Assembly (NCBI GenBank): GCA_958429225.1
Contig: CAUAJB010000056.1
Coordinates: 1-13,252 of the forward strand
From: an uncultured Collinsella sp.
GTDB lineage: Bacteria > Actinomycetota > Coriobacteriia > Coriobacteriales > Coriobacteriaceae
Length of the DNA: 13,252 nucleotides
Direction of reading: 5' to 3'
The position numbers and the translations under genes were made by a program. Below are positions 7,066-13,018 of this stretch, piece after piece. The first letter of the stretch is position 1, and every line of letters begins with the position of its first letter. The notes under the pieces are model-generated. The model ran no database searches and was not told the DNA's origin. It worked only from the letters and a program-made list of their open reading frames with translations.

Positions 7066-7149
7066 TGATCCCTTGGGGACGGAGGAAAACGGATCACCGG
7101 CACCCTTGCGGACGGTAATGATCCGTTTTCCTCCGTCCCCAAGGGATCA
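7066..7149. repeat. REPIN-like pair: REP copies C and D as an 84-bp inverted repeat
   Basis: Copy C (7066-7096, plus orientation) and copy D (7119-7149, reverse orientation) are perfect 31-bp inverted copies separated by a 22-base spacer (7097-7118). As single-stranded DNA or RNA they could form an uninterrupted 31-bp stem. Two inverted REPs with a short spacer is the REPIN arrangement mobilised by RAYTs in other bacteria. The pair lies between the rplX terminator and the RAYT 5' region. Confidence 0.85.
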
Positions 7150-7183
7150 AAAAAGGCCCGGGTGCCGTGGCATCCGGGCCTTT
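7149..7183 (-). terminator. Intrinsic terminator of the ribosomal protein operon after rplX
   Basis: On the minus strand AAAGGCCCGG (7174-7183) pairs with CCGGGCCTTT (7152-7161), and a TGCC/GGCA pair extends the stem inward after one G-T pair. A run of six T (7149-7154) follows. It starts 26 bases after the rplX stop. The last T of the run is also the first base of REP copy D, so repeat and terminator abut exactly. This is a complete terminator at a point where ribosomal operons usually continue. Confidence 0.9.
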
Positions 7184-7209
7184 GCTAGCAACTTGATATT
7201 GCGGGCAGC

Positions 7210-7515
7210 TTAGAACTTGTGGCCGCACTTCTTGCAGACGCGCAGCTTGTTCTTGCCGTCCTTCTCGTGACCGACGCGGGTAACCTTACCGCACTCGGGG
7301 CAAACGAGATTGACGTTGGAGGCATCGATGGGAGCCTCCTGCGAAACGATGCCGCCCTGCTGGTTGGCAGCGTTGGGCTTGACGGCCTTCTTGACGACCG
7401 AAACGCCCTCGACAACGACCTTGTTCTCGGCGGGGAGAGCACGCAGGATAACGCCCTGCTTGCCGCGATCCTTACCAGAGAGAACCTGGACCTTATCGCC
7501 CTTCTTGATATACAT
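7210..7515 (-). CDS. rplX: 50S ribosomal protein L24
   Basis: This 101-residue protein has the normal bacterial L24 length. L24 binds the 5' region of 23S rRNA and initiates assembly of the large subunit. The KOW motif is at the N-terminus (KKGDKVQVLSGKDRGKQGVI, 4-23). The C-terminal half carries CPECGKVTR and CKKCGHKF, four cysteines in two CxxC pairs that suggest a zinc ribbon, seen in many L24 of this type. A GGGGAG ribosome site precedes ATG 7515, and the gene begins 13 bases after rplN. It is the last gene of the unit: its stop is followed by the terminator at 7149-7183 rather than by rplE. Confidence 0.97.
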   Translation of the reverse strand: MYIKKGDKVQVLSGKDRGKQGVILRALPAENKVVVEGVSVVKKAVKPNAANQQGGIVSQEAPIDASNVNLVCPECGKVTRVGHEKDGKNKLRVCKKCGHKF

Positions 7516-7528
7516 ATATCTCCCCTAA

Positions 7529-7897
7529 CTACAGGGTCTCGGGAGCGAGCGAGACGATCTTCATGTACTTCTTGTCACGAAGCTCGCGAGCGACGGGCCC
7601 GAAGATACGGGTGCCGACGGGCGAACCATCGTTGTTGATGACAACGCAGGCGTTCTCATCAAAGCGAATGTAGGAGCCATCCTTGCGGCGGATCTCCTTA
7701 ACGGTGCGAACGACGACGCAACGGACAACGTCCTTCTTCTTGACGTTGGCGCCAGGGGTAGCCTCCTGGACAGCACCGATGAACACATCGCCGATGCCTG
7801 CATAACGACGCTTGGAACCGCCAAGCACCTTGATGCAGCGAATCTTGCGAGCGCCGGAGTTGTCGGCGACGTTCAGCATGGTTTGCATCTGAATCAT
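7529..7897 (-). CDS. rplN: 50S ribosomal protein L14
   Basis: This 122-residue protein matches the standard L14 length and opens with MIQMQTMLNVADNSGA, followed by the L14 signature (GARKIRCIKVLGG and GDVFIGAVQEA). L14 contacts helices of 23S rRNA and forms part of the intersubunit bridge with 16S rRNA; it is also the binding site of the silencing factor RsfS. GGAGGAA lies about ten bases before ATG 7897. An unusual 118-base structured gap separates it from rpsQ, so rplN-rplX may be adjusted separately from the rest of the operon. Confidence 0.97.
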   Translation of the reverse strand: MIQMQTMLNVADNSGARKIRCIKVLGGSKRRYAGIGDVFIGAVQEATPGANVKKKDVVRCVVVRTVKEIRRKDGSYIRFDENACVVINNDGSPVGTRIFGPVARELRDKKYMKIVSLAPETL

Positions 7898-7922
7898 GGT
7901 AGATGTTCCTCCGAACTAAGAA

Positions 7923-7988
7923 CCGAAGAGAGGTGCGCAGCCTTTATGCGGCCCGTGGTATGCAAGCCAGGCATACGCACATCTTCGG
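7923..7988 (-). ncRNA. Structured leader-like element between rpsQ and rplN
   Basis: Within the 118-base gap, CCGAAGA (7923-7929) pairs with TCTTCGG (7982-7988), and GTGCG (7933-7937) pairs with CGCAC (7976-7980). Inside them TATGC (7959-7963) pairs with GCATA (7971-7975), giving a branched element of about 66 bases. The rplN ribosome site lies just downstream in the transcript. A second TTCGG at 7911-7915, next to that site, could compete for the CCGAA strand. A ribosomal-protein or attenuation function is inferred; I cannot assign a known RNA family. Confidence 0.4.
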
Positions 7989-8015
7989 AAACGTACAAGT
8001 CGTAAGAGCGACTGC

Positions 8016-8276
8016 TTATTTAGCGCGCTCGACGACCTCGATGAGGCGCCAACGCTTCATCTTGGACATAGGACGGGTCTCCATAACGCGGACGGTATCG
8101 CCCACGCCAGCCGTGCACTCCTCGTCGTGAGCGTGCAGCTTCTTGGAGCTGGTCATCATCTTGCCGTACTTGGGGTGACGCTTGCGCTCGGTGATGGTGA
8201 CAACAATGGTCTTGGCACCGGAGACGGAGGTAACGACACCCGTACGGACCTTACGCGAGTTACGCGAATCAGTCAT
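8016..8276 (-). CDS. rpsQ: 30S ribosomal protein S17
   Basis: This 86-residue protein has the usual S17 length. S17 is a primary 16S rRNA-binding protein with an OB fold in the body of the small subunit. Typical segments are RKVRTGVVTSVSGAKTIVVTITERKRHPKYGK (8-39), where the family's strand and RxxxHPxYxK block are clear, and GDTVRVMETRPMSKMKRWRLIEVVE at the end. AAGGAG precedes ATG 8276 by six bases, and the gene starts 16 bases after rpmC. The next gene, rplN, is separated by an unusually long gap. Confidence 0.97.
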   Translation of the reverse strand: MTDSRNSRKVRTGVVTSVSGAKTIVVTITERKRHPKYGKMMTSSKKLHAHDEECTAGVGDTVRVMETRPMSKMKRWRLIEVVERAK

Positions 8277-8292
8277 GTTCTCTCCTTAGGTC

Positions 8293-8508
8293 CTACTCGG
8301 CGACAGCGGACTTCTCCGCTGCGATCTCGCGGGCGCGCTGCTCCGTGAGGACGCGAGCGATGTCCTTCTTCACGGTGTTGACGCGAGCGGTGTTGTCCAG
8401 CTGGCTGGTGGCCATCTGGAAACGAAGGTTAAAGAGCTCGGCGCGCATTTCCTTCAGCTTCTCAACGAGCTGAGCGTCCGAGAGCTCACGAATCTCTGCG
8501 GGCTTCAT
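8293..8508 (-). CDS. rpmC: 50S ribosomal protein L29
   Basis: This 71-residue protein is a typical small helical L29, which sits near the polypeptide exit tunnel and forms part of the docking site for trigger factor and SRP. It starts MKPAEIRELSDAQLVEKLKEMRAELFNLRFQ, the hallmark L29 N-terminus, followed by the second helix with NTVKKDIARVLTEQRAREI. The ATG overlaps the rplP stop by one base (TAATG), which implies translational coupling. The C-terminal AAEKSAVAE tail is a short, variable extension. Confidence 0.96.
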   Translation of the reverse strand: MKPAEIRELSDAQLVEKLKEMRAELFNLRFQMATSQLDNTARVNTVKKDIARVLTEQRAREIAAEKSAVAE

Positions 8509-9011
8509 TAGTTCTCCTCCTTGGCGGCGGCGGCGTCCTCAGCAGCCCACTTGGCCTCGAGAGCGGCCTCCTCAGCCATCTCCTTCTCGATGCGCTGCTC
8601 AGCGTTCTTAGCAGCAACAATCTTGGTCTTGATGGGAAGCTTGTGCTGTGCAAGACGCAGAGCCTCGCGAGCGACCTCCTCGGGCACGCCCTTGACCTCG
8701 AACATGATGCGGCCGGGCTTGACGACGGCCACCCACTCCTCGGGGTTACCCTTACCAGAACCCATGCGAGTCTCGGCAGGCTTCTTGGTGATGGGCTTAT
8801 CGGGGAAGATCGTGATGTAGACACGACCGCCACGCTTCATGTAGCGGGTCATGGCAATACGAGCGGCTTCGATCTGACGGTTGGTGATCCAATGGGCCTC
8901 GAGAGCCTGGATACCAAACTCGCCGAAATGCAGCTCGGTATTACCCTTGGCCTGGCCCTTCATGGAGCCACGCTGCACCTTGCGGTGAAGAATACGCTTA
9001 GGGGCAAGCAC
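8508..9011 (-). CDS. rplP: 50S ribosomal protein L16 with an acidic C-terminal tail
   Basis: L16 is needed for A-site tRNA accommodation and is one of the late assembly proteins. The 167-residue product contains the complete L16 core (LAPKRILHRKVQRGSMKG at the start, HWITNRQIEAARIA at 40-53, KPAETRMGSGKGNPEEWVA at 77-95, and VKPGRIMFEVKGV). Bacterial L16 is usually about 137-145 residues, and here roughly 25 further residues rich in Glu and Ala (after KTKIVAAKNAEQR) form a probable helix. The start is GTG, overlapping the rpsC TAG stop by one base (TAGTG), with GAGGAGGGG just upstream. The core assignment is certain; any role for the tail is unknown. Confidence 0.96.
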   Translation of the reverse strand: MLAPKRILHRKVQRGSMKGQAKGNTELHFGEFGIQALEAHWITNRQIEAARIAMTRYMKRGGRVYITIFPDKPITKKPAETRMGSGKGNPEEWVAVVKPGRIMFEVKGVPEEVAREALRLAQHKLPIKTKIVAAKNAEQRIEKEMAEEAALEAKWAAEDAAAAKEEN

Positions 9012-9721
9012 TACTGACCCCTCCTCTCGGAGTTACGACGACGAGGACGGGAAGAGCCCTCGAGTGCAGGGTTGGGAACAGGCTGGCCCGGGAGCTTCTC
9101 GCCCAGGTAGATCCAGACCTTCACGCCGCAAGCGCCCATGGTGGTGCTGGCGACAGCCGTGCCGTAGTCGATCTTGGCACGGAGGGTGTGCAGAGGCACG
9201 CGACCCTCGCGGTACCACTCACGACGGCCCATCTCGGCACCGCCGAGACGACCGGAGCACTGGATACGGATGCCCTTAGCGCCGGCCTTGCGGGCGGACT
9301 GGACAGCCTTGCGCATAGCACGACGGAAGGCAACGCGGCCCTCGAGCTGCTCGGCGATAGACTGAGCAACGAGGTTGGCGTCGAGCTCGGGGCGCTTGAT
9401 CTCGACAACGTCGACGGAGAGCTGGCCCTTGGAGACGCCAGCGACCTTCTCGAGCTCGGTGCGGAGGGTATCAATCTCGGCACCCTTCTTACCGATGACA
9501 ACGCCGGGGCGAGCAGTGAGGATGATGACCTTCACCTTGTCGCCAGCGCGCTCGATCTCGACACGGGAGACAGCTGCGCGGGAAAGACGCTTCTCGAGGT
9601 ACTTGCGGATCTCGAGATCGTTACCGAGGGTCTTAGCGTAATCCTTCTCTGCGAACCAGCGGGAGCGCCAGTTCTCGGTGATGCCAAGACGGAAGCCGGT
9701 GGGGTAGACTTTCTGACCCAT
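9011..9721 (-). CDS. rpsC: 30S ribosomal protein S3
   Basis: This 236-residue protein is full-length S3, a component of the small-subunit head at the mRNA entry tunnel that helps unwind mRNA structure. It starts MGQKVYPTGFRLGITENWRSRWFA. The type II KH domain has its GxxG loop in VIGKKGAEI (75-83). The C-terminal domain shows GRLGGAEMGRREWYREGRVPLHTLRA. A basic tail (SSRPRRRNSERRGQ) ends the chain. It begins six bases after rplV and overlaps rplP by one base. Confidence 0.97.
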   Translation of the reverse strand: MGQKVYPTGFRLGITENWRSRWFAEKDYAKTLGNDLEIRKYLEKRLSRAAVSRVEIERAGDKVKVIILTARPGVVIGKKGAEIDTLRTELEKVAGVSKGQLSVDVVEIKRPELDANLVAQSIAEQLEGRVAFRRAMRKAVQSARKAGAKGIRIQCSGRLGGAEMGRREWYREGRVPLHTLRAKIDYGTAVASTTMGACGVKVWIYLGEKLPGQPVPNPALEGSSRPRRRNSERRGQ

Positions 9722-9727
9722 ACAGCT

Positions 9728-10099
9728 TTACGCCTCCTTTCGAGGAGCAACGACGACGGTGATGTGGGAAGTACGCTTCAGAATGCGAGAAGCGGAACCC
9801 TTGGCGCGGGGACGGATGCGCTTAAGCGTCGGACCCTCGTCAACATAGGCAGCGGCGACAACCAGGTTGTCGGCACGCAGACCGTTGTTGTTCTCGGCGT
9901 TCGCAACGGCGGAACGGAGAACCTTCTCGACATCCACGGCGACGGCGCGGTCGCAGAAGTGGAGGATGTCGAAGGCCTGAGCGACAGGCTTGCGGCGGAT
10001 CAGATCGACCACCAGGCGGGCCTTGCTGGGGGAAACACGCACGTACTTAGCGACGGCGCGAACCTCGGTGGCCTCAGTTTCAATAGACTTAGTTGCCAT
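9728..10099 (-). CDS. rplV: 50S ribosomal protein L22
   Basis: This 123-residue protein is L22, whose long beta hairpin lines the peptide exit tunnel next to the macrolide site. The core YVRVSPSKARLVVDLIRRKPVAQAFDIL (19-46) and the hairpin GPTLKRIRPRAKGSASRILKRTSHITVVV (88-116) are standard; the hairpin shows no deletion or duplication that would suggest macrolide resistance. The N-terminal extension of about 12 residues (ATKSIETEATEV) is short and variable. It starts 14 bases after the rpsS stop, with an AGGGGG site about ten bases before the ATG. Confidence 0.97.
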   Translation of the reverse strand: MATKSIETEATEVRAVAKYVRVSPSKARLVVDLIRRKPVAQAFDILHFCDRAVAVDVEKVLRSAVANAENNNGLRADNLVVAAAYVDEGPTLKRIRPRAKGSASRILKRTSHITVVVAPRKEA

Positions 10100-10113
10100 T
10101 TACGGTTAACCCC

Positions 10114-10374
10114 CTATTTGGCCTTGTGGCCACGGAACGTACGAGTCGGCGCGAACTCGCCGAGCTTGTGACCAACCATGGACTCGGTAACATACACGGG
10201 CACATGCTTGCGGCCGTCGTGGACGGCGATGGTGTGACCAACCATCTCGGGGAAGATGGTGGACGCGCGGGACCAGGTCTTCACGACGTCCTTCTTGCCA
10301 GCCTCGTTCATCGCGGTGATACGCGAGAGAAGGCGAGTCTCCACGAACGGGCCCTTTTTGAGACTTCTGCTCAT
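10114..10374 (-). CDS. rpsS: 30S ribosomal protein S19
   Basis: This 86-residue protein is S19, located in the 30S head, where it contacts the A- and P-site tRNAs and forms a complex with S13. It begins MSRSLKKGPFVETRLL and carries KTWSRASTIFPEMVGHTIAVHDGRKHVPV, the invariant S19 block, followed by VYVTESMVGHKLGEFAPTRTFRGH. AGGAGA precedes the ATG. It lies 32 bases after rplB and ends with TAG 14 bases before rplV. Confidence 0.97.
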   Translation of the reverse strand: MSRSLKKGPFVETRLLSRITAMNEAGKKDVVKTWSRASTIFPEMVGHTIAVHDGRKHVPVYVTESMVGHKLGEFAPTRTFRGHKAK

Positions 10375-10406
10375 AAGTGCTTTCTCCTAAAACTCGGTAT
10401 CCGAAA

Positions 10407-11237
10407 TTACTTCTTACGGCGACGAATGATGTGCTGGTTCGAGACCTTCTTCTTCTTGCGCGTACGAAGGCCCTTCGTCGGCTTACCCCAGGGGGTAACG
10501 GAGGGACGACCAGAGGTGTGGTTCTTGCCCTCGCCACCGCCGTGCGGGTGGTCGACAGGGTTCATGACGGTACCGCGGACGGTCGGGCGCACGTTCATGT
10601 GACGCTTACGGCCGGCCTTGCCGATGACGATGTTGGAGTGATCGGCGTTGCCGACCTCACCGACGGTGGCGCGGCAGGTAACGAGGATGCGGCGCATCTC
10701 GGAGGAAGGCATACGAACGATAGCGTACTTGCCCTCCTTACCCATCAGCTGGCAGGAGTTACCGGCGGAACGGGCGATAGCAGCGCCCTTGCCCGGCTGG
10801 AACTCGACGGCGTGGATGAGCGTACCGACGGGGATGTCGGCGAGGGGCAGAGCGTTGCCCGGCTTGATGTCGGCGTCAGAACCGGACATGATGGTCTGAC
10901 CGACCTCGAGGCCCTTGGGGGCCAGAATGTAGCGCTTCTCACCGTCAGCGTAGTGCAGCAGAGCGATGCGAGCGGAACGGTTCGGATCGTACTCGATCGT
11001 GGCAACCTTGGCGGGCACGCCGTCCTTGTTGCGCTTGAAGTCGATCACGCGGTAACGACGCTTCACGCCGCCGCCCTGGTGGCGGGTGGTGATGCGGCCG
11101 TTGTTGTTACGACCGGCCTTCTTGGGCAGGGGCTCGAGAAGAGACTTCTCGGGCTTGGTGCAGGTGATCTCGGAGAAGTCGGAGATCGTCTGCCAACGCC
11201 TACCAGCGGAGGTCGGCTTAAGGTGCTTTACAGCCAT
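10407..11237 (-). CDS. rplB: 50S ribosomal protein L2
   Basis: This 276-residue protein is L2, which supports the peptidyl transferase centre and subunit association. It starts MAVKHLKPTSAGRRWQ. RNNNGRITTRHQGGGVKRRYR (43-63) is the N-terminal signature. NPVDHPHGGGEGKN near residue 225 contains the conserved histidine implicated in peptidyl transferase function. A strongly basic end (RTRKKKKVSNQHIIRRRKK) closes it. GAAAGG lies upstream of ATG 11237; a reading extended to 11312 is rejected because the family starts here. The gene is preceded by a 179-base gap with a hairpin and the 26-bp element shared with the rplC upstream region, so it may have its own promoter. Confidence 0.97.
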   Translation of the reverse strand: MAVKHLKPTSAGRRWQTISDFSEITCTKPEKSLLEPLPKKAGRNNNGRITTRHQGGGVKRRYRVIDFKRNKDGVPAKVATIEYDPNRSARIALLHYADGEKRYILAPKGLEVGQTIMSGSDADIKPGNALPLADIPVGTLIHAVEFQPGKGAAIARSAGNSCQLMGKEGKYAIVRMPSSEMRRILVTCRATVGEVGNADHSNIVIGKAGRKRHMNVRPTVRGTVMNPVDHPHGGGEGKNHTSGRPSVTPWGKPTKGLRTRKKKKVSNQHIIRRRKK

Positions 11238-11317
11238 TACAATCCCTTTCAATAGGAATCCGTTAGCCATCGCAGACAGGGATTCGAGGTTCTGCCTCGG
11301 GTGCGATGACACCGGAC

Positions 11318-11343
11318 GTATACACGGTTCCGGGCGTGTCCAT
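11318..11343 (-). promoter_or_regulatory. 26-bp shared element upstream of rplB
   Basis: Read on the minus strand the element begins ATGGACACGCCC and ends CCGTGTATAC. It matches the element at 13183-13208 at 23 of 26 positions, and similarity stops abruptly on both sides. It lies 80 bases before the rplB start. The TATAC end resembles a -10 box, but no clear -35 box sits at standard distance. It overlaps a GGGCGT/ACGCCC hairpin (11349-11354 with 11332-11337). Confidence 0.5.
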
Positions 11344-11361
11344 TTTATACGCCCAAAACCT

Positions 11362-11399
11362 TGAGCTCCCGCCTCCCCTATTTGGGAGGCATGAGCTCA
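11362..11399 (-). promoter_or_regulatory. Attenuator- or terminator-like hairpin between rplW and rplB
   Basis: TGAGCTC pairs with GAGCTCA (outer 7 bp, 11393-11399 with 11362-11368), and GCCTCCC pairs with GGGAGGC (inner 7 bp, 11384-11390 with 11371-11377). A 2+2 internal loop separates them and the apical loop has six bases. On the minus strand a TTTT run (11355-11358) follows three bases after the stem. The hairpin is strong but the U-tract is short and offset, so partial termination or RNA processing is more likely than a full stop. Confidence 0.5.
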
Positions 11400-11416
11400 C
11401 TCAACAGCAGCGAGTC

Positions 11417-11704
11417 TTAGGCCTGGTTGCCAAAGACCTCGATGGTGTCGCCCTCGGCCAGCGTGACGATGGCCTTCTTCCAAGAACGGGTCTTGCCGGC
11501 GACATAGCGCACGCGCTTGGTCTTGGGCTTGACCGTCAGGGTGTTCACGCGAACGACCTTGACGCCGAAGATCTCCTCGACAGCGTCCTTGATCTGATAC
11601 TTGTTAGCATCCTTGGCGACCTCGAACGTGTACTTGTTCAGCTCCATGCCGGAGAAGGAACGCTCGGACACGATCGGACGGATGATGATCTCGTGGGCGG
11701 TCAT
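11417..11704 (-). CDS. rplW: 50S ribosomal protein L23
   Basis: This 95-residue protein is L23, the main docking site for trigger factor and SRP at the tunnel exit. It starts with HEIIIRPIVSERSFSGMELNKYTFEV and has the KYQIKDAVEEIFGVKVVRVNTL segment and the basic loop KPKTKRVRYVAGKTRSWKKAIVTL. Its ATG directly follows the rplD stop with no gap (TAAATG), and GGAGGTG inside the end of rplD supplies the ribosome site. A strong hairpin begins 18 bases after its stop. Confidence 0.97.
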   Translation of the reverse strand: MTAHEIIIRPIVSERSFSGMELNKYTFEVAKDANKYQIKDAVEEIFGVKVVRVNTLTVKPKTKRVRYVAGKTRSWKKAIVTLAEGDTIEVFGNQA

Positions 11705-12331
11705 TTATGCAAGCACCTCCCCGAAGTGAGCGGCGATGTCGGCGGGCATCAGCACGGCGTTGTTGTTGACGAGATCGTAGGTGTTGGCCTCGTCAGCGGT
11801 GATGATGAACGTCTTGGGAATGTTGCGGAACGACAGGTAGGCGTTGACGTCCTCATCGCGAACGATGATGGTCAGGCGCTTGCCCTCAAGGCCGAGAGCC
11901 TTGAGCATGGCGACGGCAGCCTTGGTGGAAGGCTTCTCGAAGCCGTAGTCGTCGACGAGCACGAGCTCGCCATCGGCCAGCTTGGCGGACAGCGCGGAGC
12001 GCATAGCCAGCTTGACCTCCTTGTTGTTCATACGCTTAGCGTAGGAACGGGGCTTGGGGGCGAAGACAACGCCACCGTGACGCCACTGGGCAGCACGGAT
12101 GGAACCCTGGCGGGCACGGCCGGTGCCCTTCTGACGCCAAGGCTTCTTGCCGCCACCGGAAACCTCAGAGCGACCCTTAGCAGACTGGGTGCCCTGACGC
12201 CAAGAGGCCATCTGGCACTTGACGATGTGGTGCATAACGTGGATGTTCGGCTCGATGCCGTACACCTCAGCGGCGAGCTCGGCCTCGGCGACCTTCTTGC
12301 CCTCGCTGTTCTTTACTTCAAACTTTGCCAT
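11705..12331 (-). CDS. rplD: 50S ribosomal protein L4
   Basis: This 208-residue protein is L4, whose extended loop reaches the exit tunnel. In E. coli L4 also represses the S10 operon by binding its leader; whether it does so here is unknown. The loop KGRSEVSGGGKKPWRQKGTGRARQGSIRAAQWRHGGVVFAPKPR (53-96) is the family signature and includes the WRQKGTGRAR tunnel tip. The C-terminal part shows LVLVDDYGFEKPSTKAAVAML. AAGGAG lies nine bases before ATG 12331. The gene is 46 bases after rplC and abuts rplW. Confidence 0.97.
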   Translation of the reverse strand: MAKFEVKNSEGKKVAEAELAAEVYGIEPNIHVMHHIVKCQMASWRQGTQSAKGRSEVSGGGKKPWRQKGTGRARQGSIRAAQWRHGGVVFAPKPRSYAKRMNNKEVKLAMRSALSAKLADGELVLVDDYGFEKPSTKAAVAMLKALGLEGKRLTIIVRDEDVNAYLSFRNIPKTFIITADEANTYDLVNNNAVLMPADIAAHFGEVLA

Positions 12332-12377
12332 TTAAGTGTTCTCCTTGGTATGACGCTGGGCTAAATGGGCTGGGCCC

Positions 12378-12998
12378 TTAGGCCATACGGATGGCGACGA
12401 GACCATTCTTGGCACCCGGGACAGCGCCCTTGACCAAGATGAGGTTCTGCTCGGCATCGATGCGGACAACGGAAAGGTTCTTGACGGTAACGCGCTCGTT
12501 ACCCATGTGACCGGCCATCTTGACGCCCTTGAGGACGCGCGCAGGATAGGCGCACTGACCGATAGAACCGGGGTGACGCTGGAAGTGAGAACCATGCGTC
12601 ATAGGACCGCGGCGCTGACCCCAGCGCTTGATGCGACCCTGGAAGCCCTTACCCTTGGAGGTACCGATGACGTCGACCTTCTCGACATCAGCGAAATCAG
12701 CGACGGTGACGACCTCGCCGACCTTGTGCTCCTCGCCGTTCTCGACGCGGACCTCACGAAGGAAGCGGACAGGCTCGACGCCGGCCTTGGCGAAGTGACC
12801 AGCCATGGGCTTGTTCACGTTCTTGGCCTTGATGTCGCCGAAACCGATCTGGACGGCGTCATAGCCGTCGGTTGCCTGAGTTTTAACCTGCGAGACAGCG
12901 CAGGGGCCAGCCTGGATGACCGTGACGGGAACGACGTTGTCGTCCTCGTCCCAAACCTGGGTCATGCCAATCTTGCGGCCGAGAATCATGCTGATCAA
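12378..12998 (-). CDS. rplC: 50S ribosomal protein L3
   Basis: This is L3 (206 residues from the TTG at 12998, or 203 from the ATG at 12989). L3 binds near the 3' end of 23S rRNA and starts large-subunit assembly. ILGRKIGMTQVWDED is the typical N-terminus, KGKGFQGRIKRWGQRRGPMTHGSHFQRHPGSIGQ (115-148) is the core signature, and the GSIGQ glutamine is the residue methylated by PrmB in E. coli. The start is uncertain: neither candidate has a good Shine-Dalgarno sequence, and the nearest purine run (GGGAT) better suits the TTG. It is the first ribosomal gene visible; rpsJ, its usual upstream neighbour, is not in the next 254 bases. An upstream region with a hairpin and a promoter-like element precedes it. 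Confidence 0.95.
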   Translation of the reverse strand: MISMILGRKIGMTQVWDEDDNVVPVTVIQAGPCAVSQVKTQATDGYDAVQIGFGDIKAKNVNKPMAGHFAKAGVEPVRFLREVRVENGEEHKVGEVVTVADFADVEKVDVIGTSKGKGFQGRIKRWGQRRGPMTHGSHFQRHPGSIGQCAYPARVLKGVKMAGHMGNERVTVKNLSVVRIDAEQNLILVKGAVPGAKNGLVAIRMA

Positions 12999-13018
12999 GA
13001 TATGATCCCAACTCTCGC

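Larger units (their letters stand above)
6078..7149 (-). mobile_element. RAYT transposase island bounded by identical 31-bp inverted REP-like repeats
   Basis: One Y1-type transposase gene (6113-6943) is enclosed by REP-like repeats. The outermost copies (6078-6108 and 7119-7149) are exact inverted copies of each other, and the copy at 7066-7096 is identical in direct orientation to the left one. The gene is visibly richer in A and T than its neighbours. No accessory tnpB is present and I see no target duplication outside the repeats. The arrangement fits a REP-associated tyrosine transposase with its own REP/REPIN family better than a classical IS with terminal inverted repeats. Confidence 0.75.

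Noticed and set aside
6078..7149. Reading the four 31-bp repeats as a CRISPR array
   Set aside because: Copies occur in both orientations, one is inside a coding sequence, only two pairs exist about 0.9 kb apart, and no cas gene is present.
6113..7149. Classical IS with terminal inverted repeats or an IS200/IS605 element with tnpB
   Set aside because: Y1 transposases do not use terminal inverted repeats, no tnpB or guide-RNA region is visible, and no target-site duplication flanks the outer repeats. A RAYT locus fits better.
9188..10171. Plus-strand open reading frame of 327 codons across rpsC and rplV
   Set aside because: It is antisense to two ribosomal genes and runs through their junction; low-complexity Leu/Gly/Asp-rich translation marks it as a shadow.
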